Positions 17,851 to 26,279 of a stretch of 64,000 nucleotides of DNA are shown piece by piece. The notes under the pieces were generated by a model that made no database searches, had not been told where the DNA came from, and saw only the letters and a list, made by a program, of their open reading frames with translations. Made by a program: the position numbers and the translations under genes. Location: NCBI RefSeq assembly GCF_000982415.1, contig NZ_LANI01000001.1:186001-250000 (forward strand), written 5' to 3'. How positions within the stretch are numbered: the stretch's first letter is position 1; each line of letters opens with the position of its first letter. The stretch comes from Kiloniella litopenaei (GTDB lineage Bacteria > Pseudomonadota > Alphaproteobacteria > Kiloniellales > Kiloniellaceae).

Positions 17851-18351
17851 GTGATCCGTTTGTTTCTTTATTTTTTACTGTCACTGACACTTTCTTTTCC
17901 TGTGCTCGCCGATGATCTGGAAGACGCGAAAACAGCGGTTAAACAACGCGATTACAATACGGCATTTAATCTGTACCTTCCCCTGGCGGAAGAGGGAAAC
18001 CAGGAAGCCCAATACGCCTTGGGGCAAATGTACAGCAAGGGTCTGGGCACAAAACAAAATGTGACCACCGCCGCTAGCTGGTATGAAAAGGCCGCAGATC
18101 AGGGGCACCTGCTGTCACAGGTTCAGGTCGGGCGTATTTACTTCCTGATCACCAACGAGCTGGTCAAAGCACACAAATGGCTGAATGTCATTACCCTGCG
18201 CAAAATCGAAGGTGCCAAGAAATTACAACTCTTTGCCAAACAAATGCGCAATGACATTGCCAAGGAAATGACGCCCGAAGAAATAGAACAAGCAGAAAAA
18301 GAAGCGAAGGACTGGATCGCTAAGCACGAGGAAACCGGCCAAACCAAATAA
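17851..18351 (+). CDS. Exported Sel1-repeat (TPR-like) protein
   Basis: A 166-residue protein from a GTG at 17851 with AGGG 7 nt upstream. The signal peptide (residues 1-18) ends at PVLA-DD. Sel1-like repeats follow: AFNLYLPLAEEGNQEAQYALGQMYSKGLG, then AASWYEKAADQGHLLSQVQVGRIY, then a partial third repeat AHKWLNVITL. The last 40 residues are a charged, likely helical tail (MTPEEIEQAEKEAKDW). Sel1 proteins mediate protein-protein contacts, often in the periplasm. The partner is unknown. It stands alone and converges on speE. Confidence 0.85.
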   Translation: MIRLFLYFLLSLTLSFPVLADDLEDAKTAVKQRDYNTAFNLYLPLAEEGNQEAQYALGQMYSKGLGTKQNVTTAASWYEKAADQGHLLSQVQVGRIYFLITNELVKAHKWLNVITLRKIEGAKKLQLFAKQMRNDIAKEMTPEEIEQAEKEAKDWIAKHEETGQTK

Positions 18352-18413
18352 CAGCAGCCCCTTTGGTTCAAGCTAACGTCCACAGCACAGAACACAATCA
18401 ACAACTGGCCTGC

Positions 18414-19241
18414 TTACGCATCAGGCTCCAGATAAAAAGCCGCCTTGTGTATTCGCTCGCTGTAGTAACGGGTGCAAAAGTCTGTTGCCCTTAAGCCGAC
18501 GGTATTTTGTTCTGCCAACGCCGCCAGATCAATTCCATCACTCCCCCATGCAAAGGCATGAAGCCCGCCAACATAGGTCGGGATTGCCGCATGATAGAAC
18601 CCTCCAAAGCCAAACAGAGACAGCATTCGGCCTCGCATATGTTTCAGGATTGAAGGTTGATAAGACGGACATCCTGCCTGCGCAACCATCACTCCGTCTT
18701 TGGTTAGACGGTCTTTGCAGTTTTGGTAAAAATTGTTTGTAAACAGGCTGGTTGAATTATCATCTGGATCGGTGGAATCAATAATAATCGCGTCGTATTG
18801 ATCTTCACAGGAAGCCAAAAACCCTGCCCCATCCCCGATAATCAAATTTAGCCGGGGATCGTCATACGCCCCATCAAGAAGCGTTGCGAAATGATCCCGA
18901 CAAACCTTGATCAGGGCACCATCCAGTTCGACCATTGTCACCTGTTGTACTGTTTTGTGTTTTAGTACTTCGCGCAGGACCGTGCCGTCCCCCGCCCCAA
19001 TAATTAACACGGCTTTTGGGTTTGGGTGAGAAAGCAAAGGGATATGACTAATGCTCTCGCTATAGATCTGCTCATCATGCTCTGTTATCTGAATGGCATC
19101 ATCCAGAACAAGGACCCGTCCCAACAGATCATTAGCAAAAATTTCGACCTGCTGAAAGTCTGTTTTACCTTCGAAGAGCACCTGATCCCGGCGAATTGAT
19201 TGCCGTATCTCAGGATGAATTCCTTCTACGAACCAGGACAT
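18414..19241 (-). CDS. speE: Spermidine synthase (polyamine aminopropyltransferase)
   Basis: A 275-residue protein with the N-terminal beta domain (RRDQVLFEGKTDFQQVEIF, LVLDDAIQITEHDE) and the Rossmann domain with IGAGDGTVLREVLKH. The last is a variant of the usual GGGDGG motif, with Ala for the second Gly. VELDGALI, DGAGFL, IIDSTDPDDNS (catalytic Asp region) and the C-terminal WGSDGID-L segment complete the family pattern. It transfers aminopropyl from decarboxylated S-adenosylmethionine to putrescine, releasing methylthioadenosine, which the mtnN product at 25.3 kb could recycle. A 7-bp inverted repeat at 19257-19278 lies just upstream. Confidence 0.93.
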   Translation of the reverse strand: MSWFVEGIHPEIRQSIRRDQVLFEGKTDFQQVEIFANDLLGRVLVLDDAIQITEHDEQIYSESISHIPLLSHPNPKAVLIIGAGDGTVLREVLKHKTVQQVTMVELDGALIKVCRDHFATLLDGAYDDPRLNLIIGDGAGFLASCEDQYDAIIIDSTDPDDNSTSLFTNNFYQNCKDRLTKDGVMVAQAGCPSYQPSILKHMRGRMLSLFGFGGFYHAAIPTYVGGLHAFAWGSDGIDLAALAEQNTVGLRATDFCTRYYSERIHKAAFYLEPDA

Positions 19242-19349
19242 TTTTCGAGAACTTTCAATAGCTTAAAATATAGCTATTAGTCATAGGCTCTCTAACGGGA
19301 AAAGTCCATGACATTCCCTTTACCCTTCGCTTTATCTCGCCAAATTCCC

Positions 19350-20675
19350 TTATGAAAGCAGGACATCAATGATTTCATTTGCGGCCTGTTGCCCTGTCAG
19401 ATAGGCCCCCGGTGCCATGGTTGCCCATTTGCCGTGCAATGCTTCACCAGCAAAGAATAGTCGTTCGGCCACGGGCCGACGTGCCGTTTCCCTTAGATGG
19501 TTTTTGCCAACATTGGAATAGGCATAGCCCCCGCGTGCAAAGGTATCCGCTAACCATTTTGTTGCATGACCCTTGCGAAAAAGCTTTTTGACATCACTCC
19601 CTAAAACAGATGCAAGTGACGACAACGCAAAGTCCTTTGCGGCCTCTTGGCTATCCGCCGAGATATCCCGCGCCAACTGTCCGCCGACGAACATCGTGCT
19701 CATGGCCTGCCCAAAGGGACACAGAAGGTGACTGTGCCAGCTGTCGATCTGGTTCATCCCTTGTGGTGCTTCGATATAGGCTTCATTGGTATCCGCATCG
19801 GGCACAAGCGATCGAAAGGCCGGATCGAACTGAAGAGTTATTTTATCCAGCACAGCCATCGGCAGTTCATGAAATGCGGCCATTTTGTCCGCTGGTAATG
19901 CCGGTAAGAATTTCAGGGTCTCATCGGCAATGATTTCGGTGGGCACCGTTACCACAACCGCACGACAAGTTATCGTGCCTTGGTTGGTTTGCACCTTGAT
20001 CGTTGGTCCCTGCCAATCAACCTTTTCGACGGTCACACCCAACGTAACCGGCACCGGCCCCAGAGTCTTGAAAATCCCCGCGGCAAAACCTTGCGGTACC
20101 ATCCATTCCGTTCCGGTTTCATACTGTGTTTGGTAATCAATGACCGACAAACGATCAGAATGCACACCGGCTTCAAATGGCCCTTTTCGAAGTTGTGCCA
20201 ACGCATCCCATTTATTTTTAGGTGGACGCAAATCGTGGATGGAAATATCGCCATGGGTAACAGCATCATACGCCCAGAGATCGTCATAGAGCGCATCTTC
20301 TGCCTTCTCGATATCAATGACTTCCTGCGCTGTGGCCCTTCGCCCCGTTTGGTGTCCTGTCTGATTTTCTCGGACAAAATAAATTGGCTCTCTGGCCCCA
20401 AAATCAAAAATATCATATCCCGCCTGATCCCGGATTAGGGGAGACAGGGGATTAACATCAGCAGAATGCAACCATGTACAGCCGTGATCATAGGGTACAC
20501 CAAAGGTTTCCTGTTCCGTATAGGCCCTGCCCCCGATACGATCCCGTGCTTCAAGAACAAGCACCGACACCCCTTGTTGCATTAATGTCCGGGCGGCTGT
20601 CACCCCCGCTATTCCAGCGCCGATGACAATCACATCAGGGTTTGATAGCTCCCCGGTGACTTTATCGTTACCCAT
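19350..20675 (-). CDS. Flavin-containing amine oxidase
   Basis: A 441-residue FAD-dependent amine oxidase. The dinucleotide fold is at the N-terminus ([17 protein letters not shown]), followed by the [11 protein letters not shown] motif, and the C-terminal FAD-binding [28 protein letters not shown] is intact. Such enzymes deaminate monoamines, polyamines or amino acids. The nearby spermidine synthase makes a polyamine substrate plausible but unproven. The ATG at 20675 overlaps the stop of the ArsR gene by 8 bp (ATGGGTAA), so the two are translationally coupled. A TTG further upstream is unlikely. Confidence 0.92.
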   Translation of the reverse strand: MGNDKVTGELSNPDVIVIGAGIAGVTAARTLMQQGVSVLVLEARDRIGGRAYTEQETFGVPYDHGCTWLHSADVNPLSPLIRDQAGYDIFDFGAREPIYFVRENQTGHQTGRRATAQEVIDIEKAEDALYDDLWAYDAVTHGDISIHDLRPPKNKWDALAQLRKGPFEAGVHSDRLSVIDYQTQYETGTEWMVPQGFAAGIFKTLGPVPVTLGVTVEKVDWQGPTIKVQTNQGTITCRAVVVTVPTEIIADETLKFLPALPADKMAAFHELPMAVLDKITLQFDPAFRSLVPDADTNEAYIEAPQGMNQIDSWHSHLLCPFGQAMSTMFVGGQLARDISADSQEAAKDFALSSLASVLGSDVKKLFRKGHATKWLADTFARGGYAYSNVGKNHLRETARRPVAERLFFAGEALHGKWATMAPGAYLTGQQAANEIIDVLLS

Positions 20676-21375
20676 AATCAAAACTATTCCATTGTTTGAT
20701 ACCCAGCTTTTGGCCAAGTTGTTGGCGACCGAGGTCAGTCAGTTTAATAATTCGGCGATGCCTTGTTCTTTCAATCCATTTCAAATTGAAAGCCAGCAGT
20801 GTTATCGCGGCCCCCAGTGCCCCGGCCACATGTGGCTTGCGCTCACTCCAATCCAGACATTGGGGCGCGAACTGACGTCTTGTTTTTCGTAAAGATCCCA
20901 GATCAATTCCCAGTTCAGCAAAAAACTGCTCTCCCTTCGTCGTTACATTATAGTGACGGTCTTCTATACTGAGGTATCCGTGTGCGACCAACGCTGTCGT
21001 TATTGAAACGCCTAATTCCCCCGCCATATGGTCATAACACAGACGGGCACATCTTATCTGTTTCTGTTCCGATGATGCTTGACGAATTGGTGCAGGTTTG
21101 TGGCGCACCAGATGTATCAAAGGTTCCAGTGCTTCGGCGACGTCTTCCCCCGCCAGCTTATAGTAGCGATGGCGACCATGTTTTTCGCAGACCAGCAAAC
21201 CGCCCGTAACAAGTTTGGACAGATGTTCACTTGCCGTCGCAGCAGAAACACCCGCAGCTTGCGATAATTCTGTCGCGGTCAGCGCCCGTCCATCAAAGAG
21301 TAGCGCCAACATCGCCGAGCGCGCTGGCGATCCGATCAACGCCCCGATAGAGGCCATAGAAGGTTCTGCATCCAT
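20668..21375 (-). CDS. ArsR-family transcriptional regulator (long form)
   Basis: A 235-residue protein. The N-terminal winged helix is clear: [48 protein letters not shown], then the wing [10 protein letters not shown]. The C-terminal half, with [19 protein letters not shown], is typical of the longer ArsR regulators often found beside transporters. The metal-binding ELCVCD motif is absent, so metal sensing is unlikely. It overlaps the amine oxidase gene and faces the EamA exporter at 21461. The natural reading is that it controls both. Confidence 0.9.
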   Translation of the reverse strand: MDAEPSMASIGALIGSPARSAMLALLFDGRALTATELSQAAGVSAATASEHLSKLVTGGLLVCEKHGRHRYYKLAGEDVAEALEPLIHLVRHKPAPIRQASSEQKQIRCARLCYDHMAGELGVSITTALVAHGYLSIEDRHYNVTTKGEQFFAELGIDLGSLRKTRRQFAPQCLDWSERKPHVAGALGAAITLLAFNLKWIERTRHRRIIKLTDLGRQQLGQKLGIKQWNSFDYG

Positions 21376-21460
21376 ATTTCGGTTTTATCCAAAACATATC
21401 GACAAAGCAAGTGATATGGTGTTTACATTAAACAACCATCGCGTAGAAAAGCCCCCACCT

Positions 21461-22423
21461 ATGACAACTCAAAACACGTCAAAAGCAACAACTTCAAAAC
21501 CCCGGATCAATGCAGATCAAAACACGGTCAAAGCAAGCACCAGCGGCGCAATAGATCAGGAAAATACCGCGCGCATAAAAAGGGGCATTCTTCTTGTCGT
21601 TTTATCCGCTACGCTTTTCAGTTTGGCTGGTATTTTCACCAAAAGTATTCAGGCAGAAACCTGGTCTATCATTGCGTGGCGCGGTATTTTTGCAGCTCTT
21701 TTTCTCTTTCTCTGGATCGGCTATCAAAAAAGCTTTACCCGCAGCTTCCTGCAAATGGGCCGAAGCGGGCTTTTGGTCGCTATAATCGGTGCAATGGGAA
21801 CAGCAGCTTTTCTATCCGCATTCAAACTAACTTCTGTCGCCAACGTTTCCCTGATCTATGCCGCGGCCCCTTTGCTCGCTGCGATTATCGCATGGATCTG
21901 GCTCAAAGAAAAAATCACCAAGCCTGTTGCATGGGGGTGTTTCGGGGCAATTTCCGGGGTGCTGATTGTGGTCAGTGGCTCGCTGGGGCAAATAAATCTG
22001 AAAGGCGATCTTCTCGCCCTTATCATGACCTGTTCCCTTGCCGTGATCATGGTGATCTATCGCCGCTATCCGAACACACCATCCGCGGGGCCGACAGCCT
22101 TGTCATCACTGTTATTAATCCCCGTGTGTTTTTACTTTGGGTCCCCCCAGAACATAGATTTACCAGAACTGATCCCGTTGGCTCTTTTCGGGTTGATATT
22201 TGCAATTGCAGCAATATCCCTGACTGAAGGGGCTAAACTGATTCCATCGGGCCAGGCCGCACTGGTCAGCTCCCTCGAAACCCCAATCGCCCCATTTTTG
22301 GCATGGCTAATCCTGTCAGAACAACCAACACCACAGGCTGTCATCGGGGGATTTGTAATCATGACTGCGGTTATTTACAGTCAACGCACGCATCCCCACA
22401 CACAACGATCCAAAGAAAACTAG
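21461..22423 (+). CDS. EamA/DMT-family exporter
   Basis: A 320-residue protein with a polar N-terminal tail of about 45 residues and then ten membrane segments in two EamA repeats. The first repeat begins GILLVVLSATLFSLAGIFTKSI; the second ends with SLETPIAPFLAWLILSEQPT, the usual conserved ending. Drug/metabolite exporters of this type move amino acids, metabolites or drugs out. The ATG at 21461 is chosen; an in-frame ATG at 21416 is nearly as good and neither has a strong ribosome site. It is divergent from the ArsR regulator with an 85-bp shared promoter region. Confidence 0.9.
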   Translation: MTTQNTSKATTSKPRINADQNTVKASTSGAIDQENTARIKRGILLVVLSATLFSLAGIFTKSIQAETWSIIAWRGIFAALFLFLWIGYQKSFTRSFLQMGRSGLLVAIIGAMGTAAFLSAFKLTSVANVSLIYAAAPLLAAIIAWIWLKEKITKPVAWGCFGAISGVLIVVSGSLGQINLKGDLLALIMTCSLAVIMVIYRRYPNTPSAGPTALSSLLLIPVCFYFGSPQNIDLPELIPLALFGLIFAIAAISLTEGAKLIPSGQAALVSSLETPIAPFLAWLILSEQPTPQAVIGGFVIMTAVIYSQRTHPHTQRSKEN

Positions 22424-22435
22424 GACATCAGATCA

Positions 22436-22490
22436 TTAGCACGACCTTGGTCGCTCTATCCATTTCAAGATAAAAGCCAGCCTACAAAGA
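22436..22490 (-). pseudogene. Fragment resembling the C-terminus of the ArsR-family gene
   Basis: The minus strand reads LAFILKWIERPR before a stop. The intact ArsR protein at 20668-21375 reads [12 protein letters not shown]. The DNA match covers about 37 bases with 7 differences. The two copies are in the same orientation and flank the ArsR/EamA segment about 1.7 kb apart. It may be a decayed duplicate or a recombination scar. The match is short, so confidence is modest. Confidence 0.4.
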
Positions 22491-22562
22491 GTCTGTTCGG
22501 TAGGCGCAGGATCGTACGTTAGTGCTGGCATCCGTTCGCGGGCGACGCGCCGCGAAAAACTC

Positions 22563-23288
22563 TCAACCCGGTTGAAATAAATCTGCGTCAAAGAACTCGT
22601 CGGTCGCCAGGATGGGGCCCGTAGGCACACCGGTCGGCGAGCCGCCCTCTGGTTCGTCCGATACAGCTAATACGCCGCCATTGATCAAGGCAGCAATTTC
22701 TGGCGTGATTTCAAACAGGCTTTCGCGATCCGCCGGAACCACCCCCAGGGACACGGGCGCATCGGCATTCGCACTGATCACCCAAAGCTCAAAAACCCTA
22801 CCCGCCGCTGGTACCCCCTGTTCAGGGATCACTTTGAACAAGTTTCCGTTCGGGGCGTAGCCTGCCTCAATATGCACAGCGCCGTCCGCCGAGATCAGCG
22901 TCGCATGGTGTGTCGGGTCGAATGCCGGGTCACGCAGCATAGGGCTGAAGACAAGGAATGCGGCAACAGCGAATGCGGGGAAGGCAAACCACCCCCAAAA
23001 CCCGCCCCACCCAGACCCTGCACGCCCGAACCTAGAACGCCCGGATCTTGCTTTTTCGCCGTTCAGTTCGGCGACAAGCTTCGTCTTGACCGAAGGCGAT
23101 GGATTGTCTGAAGGTAAATCAGTGGCTAGGGCTGCAAACTCCCTCTCCCAAAAGCGCAGATGCACACGCAGGTCCGGTTCGGCCTGAAGCCGCGTTTCAA
23201 ATGCCCGCTCCGCATCTGCGTCCAGCAGGCGCAAGACGTATTCGGCGGCCAGTGCCTCGTCTTCGCTCATGTCCTGTTGGTCGCTCAT
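22563..23288 (-). CDS. Anti-sigma factor, RskA/anti-sigma-K type
   Basis: A 241-residue protein starting at an ATG that overlaps the sigma gene stop (ATGA), implying coupled translation. The N-terminal about 75 residues form a helical anti-sigma domain (EDEALAAEYVLRLLDADAERAFE, then RFWEREFAALA). One membrane helix follows at about 100-118 (FPAFAVAAFLVF). The C-terminal periplasmic part has the RskA signature FKVIPEQGVPAAGRVFELWVI, then ESLFEI and AVSDEPEGGSPTG-P-G. It holds the ECF sigma factor inactive at the membrane until a signal arrives. Confidence 0.92.
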   Translation of the reverse strand: MSDQQDMSEDEALAAEYVLRLLDADAERAFETRLQAEPDLRVHLRFWEREFAALATDLPSDNPSPSVKTKLVAELNGEKARSGRSRFGRAGSGWGGFWGWFAFPAFAVAAFLVFSPMLRDPAFDPTHHATLISADGAVHIEAGYAPNGNLFKVIPEQGVPAAGRVFELWVISANADAPVSLGVVPADRESLFEITPEIAALINGGVLAVSDEPEGGSPTGVPTGPILATDEFFDADLFQPG

Positions 23289-23827
23289 CGCGAAAGGCAC
23301 TCCTTTAAAGATATCAGGCTGCGACGCAGCCAGGTTCGCATCGTGTTCAGCGGCACATCAAAGCGGTCCGCAAGCGCTTGATAGGTCGCACCGTCTAGAT
23401 AGGCAGCACGGACAGCATCGGCGCGGTCTTGCGGTAACTCCTCGAAACAGGTGCTGATCCGGCGCTGCTCTGACGTGGCAATAGATGTAGCTTCAGGTCC
23501 TGGACGTTTTTCGACAAGCTCACCAACGCTGTCGAGATCCACGTGGTTGCTTTTCCTCGCGCGCAGCCGATCAATCGCCAGGTTACGCGCAACAGTGATG
23601 AGCCATGTCATCGGACTATGACCCGTGACCTGATATCGGTCAGCCTTGGCCCAGATCCGAAGGTACACGTCCTGTAGCGCATCTTCGGCTTCCGGCCTGC
23701 TCTTCAAAACACGCAGACAGATACTGAAAAGTTTCCCGTTTGTGGCATCATAAAGCACAGTCAGCGCAGTCTTGTCGCCAAGCGCAACCCTGCCGATCAG
23801 CTTTTCAATGTCCTTGCGGTCGGTCAT
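23285..23827 (-). CDS. ECF sigma factor (SigK/RpoE-like)
   Basis: A 180-residue sigma-70 family protein. Region 2 is visible as ALTVLYDATNGKLFSICLRVLKSRPEAEDALQDVYLRIW and region 2.3-2.4 as SPMTWLITVARNLAIDRLRARK. Region 4 follows (ELPQDRADAVRAAYLDGATYQALADRF-VPLNTMRTWLRR). It is encoded directly upstream of, and overlapping, its anti-sigma factor. A candidate target is the DUF4394 gene at 23957-24808, whose upstream region carries an ECF-like promoter. Oxidative stress control is known for some relatives but is not shown here. Confidence 0.94.
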   Translation of the reverse strand: MTDRKDIEKLIGRVALGDKTALTVLYDATNGKLFSICLRVLKSRPEAEDALQDVYLRIWAKADRYQVTGHSPMTWLITVARNLAIDRLRARKSNHVDLDSVGELVEKRPGPEATSIATSEQRRISTCFEELPQDRADAVRAAYLDGATYQALADRFDVPLNTMRTWLRRSLISLKECLSR

Positions 23828-23878
23828 ACGCGTTCATAAACAGTTCGGGTAGTTTCTTCTTCCTGCCTGTCTAACAGA

Positions 23879-23916
23879 AATGGCCCGGAACAGCAATCTC
23901 TCACTACCGGGCCATT
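23879..23916 (-). terminator. Rho-independent-like terminator after the DUF4394 gene
   Basis: AATGGCCCGG and CCGGGCCATT form a 10-bp perfect stem around an 18-nt loop. On the minus strand it is followed by TCTGTTAG. It separates the DUF4394 transcript from the sigma factor gene, suggesting separate promoters. Confidence 0.75.
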
Positions 23917-23956
23917 TGCATAGGTACTAATAAAATCTAGACTTAATCGCCGAAAG

Positions 23957-24808
23957 TTACATGCCGATCGATGCCGCAAAACCGGTAATGCCACCCATTC
24001 CGAGGTCAGCTTTCATCGTGGCCGCACCTGTTTCGAGGTCAATCTCGTAAAGACCTGCTGACGCGGCGCCTTCCATTTGCAGGATGGCAAGTCCCATGTT
24101 CTCACCTTCCGCTCTCGAGACGATATCAAAACCTCCCATCGGGGCCAGATCGACGGGTACACCGTCAACGGTAATCTTGCCTATGGTTTCCAGCGTACCT
24201 TTGTTGTTGGCCAAACTGATCAATGTATCAGTGGCTGCATCAAGCGCATACTGGAATGTCGCGCTGGCCTTTTTGCCATTGATGGCGTTTGTATAGGCGT
24301 TGGCAAAGACCATCGGAGAAGTACCTGCCATGGCATCACCCTTAGCATAAGCCAGGTCAGTGAAACGGCGCACCGACCCCGCACGCTTATCATTGTCACC
24401 AAAGCCTTCGGGGAAATAGACAAGGTTATCGCCCGCGGACGTCACAGCGCGTACGGCGTCAATCTTGTTGTTGAAATCAAACGCAACCATCTTGCCGTCG
24501 CCAATCATCGCATCATCCATAAATGTCGCACCCAAATTCGTCAGATCACCCGACATCGGGTCAATCGTCGCGATCATACCGTCAGAGAAGCCAAGAAGTT
24601 CACCCGTAACCGGACGCCAGGCAATCGCTTTCAGAGGAGATGCCAGGCTGTAGGTCATCACGTCACCAGGGGCATGCACGTCACTCATCACGACAAGCGT
24701 TGCGCCATCATCTGCCAGTGCATAGCCGGAAACCGATGCGTGACCATCTGCAAATGCCGGGGTAGCCGCCAGTGCGATAAGAGATGTCACAAGAGTCTGG
24801 ATTTTCAT
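23957..24808 (-). CDS. Exported DUF4394 protein
   Basis: A 283-residue protein from the ATG at 24808 with AGGA 7 nt upstream. The signal peptide (MKIQTLVTSLIALAATPAFA) is followed by a DUF4394 body: YALADDGATLVVMSD, LASPLKAIAWRPVTGELLGFSD, then GDNLVYFPEGFGDNDKRAGSV and a repeated pattern suggestive of a beta-propeller. Function is unknown. DUF4394 genes recur next to ECF sigma/RskA anti-sigma pairs, so it is probably a target or envelope partner of that system. The hairpin at 23879-23916 ends its transcript. Confidence 0.88.
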   Translation of the reverse strand: MKIQTLVTSLIALAATPAFADGHASVSGYALADDGATLVVMSDVHAPGDVMTYSLASPLKAIAWRPVTGELLGFSDGMIATIDPMSGDLTNLGATFMDDAMIGDGKMVAFDFNNKIDAVRAVTSAGDNLVYFPEGFGDNDKRAGSVRRFTDLAYAKGDAMAGTSPMVFANAYTNAINGKKASATFQYALDAATDTLISLANNKGTLETIGKITVDGVPVDLAPMGGFDIVSRAEGENMGLAILQMEGAASAGLYEIDLETGAATMKADLGMGGITGFAASIGM

Positions 24809-24868
24809 TATTTTTCCTTTCAAGTTGGTCGCAGTGCGCACGTGGTCGGGTGCGCTCAATGTTCAACC

Positions 24869-24893
24869 ACGAAAGGCAATGCTGAATAGTTTC
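24869..24893 (-). promoter_or_regulatory. Candidate ECF sigma promoter for the DUF4394 gene
   Basis: On the minus strand a GAAACT hexamer is followed after 16 bp by CGTGG, about 60 bp upstream of the ATG at 24808. The arrangement fits the GAAC/CGT type of ECF promoters. A GAAACT also occurs upstream of the sigma gene (23851-23856), but there the -10 would lie too close to the start codon. Confidence 0.35.
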
Positions 24894-25257
24894 ATCGCGG
24901 TGTAAATATTTTTGGATTAGAGGGCAGTGATGCCCGAACCAATGCGTAAGCCGGGCCAAAGTGGACTGTTTTACACACTGCCTTCGTCCGCAGAATGTCT
25001 GTTCAGACAACGCGCCGCGCCTATTAATTGGGCAGGATATTCAAAGTGCCAATCAGGAAAAAGCTCAAAAGGGTACAATCCCTGTCGCTCTACAAGCTTT
25101 CAAAAGCACAATGCTTTACTATTCCTTTAGGTTGATACCCTAAACTTCTTCAGTCCCTATTTTGGTGTGTATGTTTATGGCCCTCTAAATTCGGCCTGTT
25201 TTCAGGGAACAAGCAATAGGTCCGTACCAAGCAATAGGTCCGTACAAGGAGATCACC
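24894..25257. other. Intergenic region with tandem 18-bp repeat
   Basis: Divergent spacer between the DUF4394 gene and mtnN. Base composition shifts here from the GC-richer sigma/anti-sigma block to the AT-richer flank. The only structured element is the tandem repeat at 25210-25245. Confidence 0.4.
25210..25245 (+). repeat. Perfect 18-bp tandem duplication before mtnN
   Basis: CAAGCAATAGGTCCGTAC occurs twice in direct succession (25210-25227 and 25228-25245), ending 4 nt before the ribosome site (AAGGAG) and 12 nt before the mtnN start. It may be a recent slippage duplication or a double binding site. Confidence 0.9.
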
Positions 25258-26001
25258 ATGTTAGGCGTTATTGGCGCAATGAACGAAGAGGTTCAATTGT
25301 TGCTGGGGCAACTTAGCGATATCAGTGAAAGTACTCATGCCGGCATTACCGTAAGCACAGGCAATTACAAAGGAACTGACATTGCCTTGGCCCAGTCTGG
25401 TATAGGCAAGGTCAATGCCACGATCTGCACCCAGATGATGATTGACCTTTTCAAGCCAGAGAAACTGGTTTTCAGTGGTGTTGCCGGCGGGCTGCTACCT
25501 AATATGCAAGCGGGTGATATTATCATCGCCAGTCACGTCGTTGAATATGATATGGATTTGACGGCTTTCGGGCGGCGTCATGGGGAAACCCCGGGCAGAG
25601 AACGCCTGATTGAATGTGATCCCGACCTTGTCGGCAAGGCCACCACGGCATTTGACACTGCCTTCGAAGGCGTCGATGGTGCCCCCAACCTGATGCTTGG
25701 CACCATTGCTTCTGGCGATACCTTTGTACAGGACCGCGACAAACTACGGTGGCTCCAACGGGAATTTGCGGCCCTTGCAACCGAAATGGAAGGCGCAGCC
25801 TTTGGCCAGACATGCCGCCTCAACGGTTTGCCCTTTGTGGTTATTCGGGCCTTGTCTGATTCATCTTCGGACAGTGCCAGCGAAGATTTTGAAGCAAACC
25901 TGCACCGTGCCTGTCGTAATTCTTTTGAGCTTATGGACCTGATGATCCCAAAGGCCCTAAAAGATTGGGACCAGGTCGATCGTAGAAACAGTAGGGAATA
26001 A
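25258..26001 (+). CDS. mtnN: 5'-methylthioadenosine/S-adenosylhomocysteine nucleosidase
   Basis: A 247-residue nucleoside-phosphorylase-fold enzyme: MLGVIGAMNEEVQLL at the start, QSGIGKVNAT, VFSGVAGGL, VEYDMDLTAFG, SGDTFV and the catalytic/ligand ATEMEGAA, with the catalytic Asp in RALSDSS. These match MTAN closely. It cleaves methylthioadenosine and S-adenosylhomocysteine, by-products of polyamine synthesis and methylation, in the cytoplasm. The start has a strong AAGGAG. The C-terminus is extended by about 15 charged residues relative to E. coli MTAN. It converges on the SDR gene across a hairpin at 26090-26138. Confidence 0.95.
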   Translation: MLGVIGAMNEEVQLLLGQLSDISESTHAGITVSTGNYKGTDIALAQSGIGKVNATICTQMMIDLFKPEKLVFSGVAGGLLPNMQAGDIIIASHVVEYDMDLTAFGRRHGETPGRERLIECDPDLVGKATTAFDTAFEGVDGAPNLMLGTIASGDTFVQDRDKLRWLQREFAALATEMEGAAFGQTCRLNGLPFVVIRALSDSSSDSASEDFEANLHRACRNSFELMDLMIPKALKDWDQVDRRNSRE

Positions 26002-26089
26002 CAGCACTACCAACCTGAACAGCAAAGGTAAAATAACGTCCTGCCCTCTATTACAGCGTTGATCACAGCACATGCGGAACAGAAGATAC

Positions 26090-26138
26090 AAACAGGGTGT
26101 GAAGAACTGATCTTTCAAATTCATCACACCTGCTGTTT
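26090..26138. terminator. Imperfect hairpin between convergent genes
   Basis: AAACAGGGTGTGA pairs with TCACACC-CTGTTT (13 bp with a 2-nt bulge) around a 21-nt loop. It lies between mtnN and the convergent SDR gene. Short T/A stretches flank both sides, so it is a weak terminator candidate. Confidence 0.45.
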
Positions 26139-26279
26139 ATTATTCCAGACCTCAGCTTCAAAAGCCGATTTTCAGTTATATGATCAACATTGAAAATCAC
26201 TTTTTAAAACCTGTGCCACTGGATCTTTACTCCTCGGCAAAATAGTTTCACCTCTGGGTGACTATCCCTCTAGAGGTCA

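Noticed and set aside
22900-23460. Plus-strand open frames opposite the sigma/anti-sigma genes
   Set aside because: They mirror GC-rich coding sequence on the other strand and contain Pro/Arg-rich runs typical of antisense shadows.
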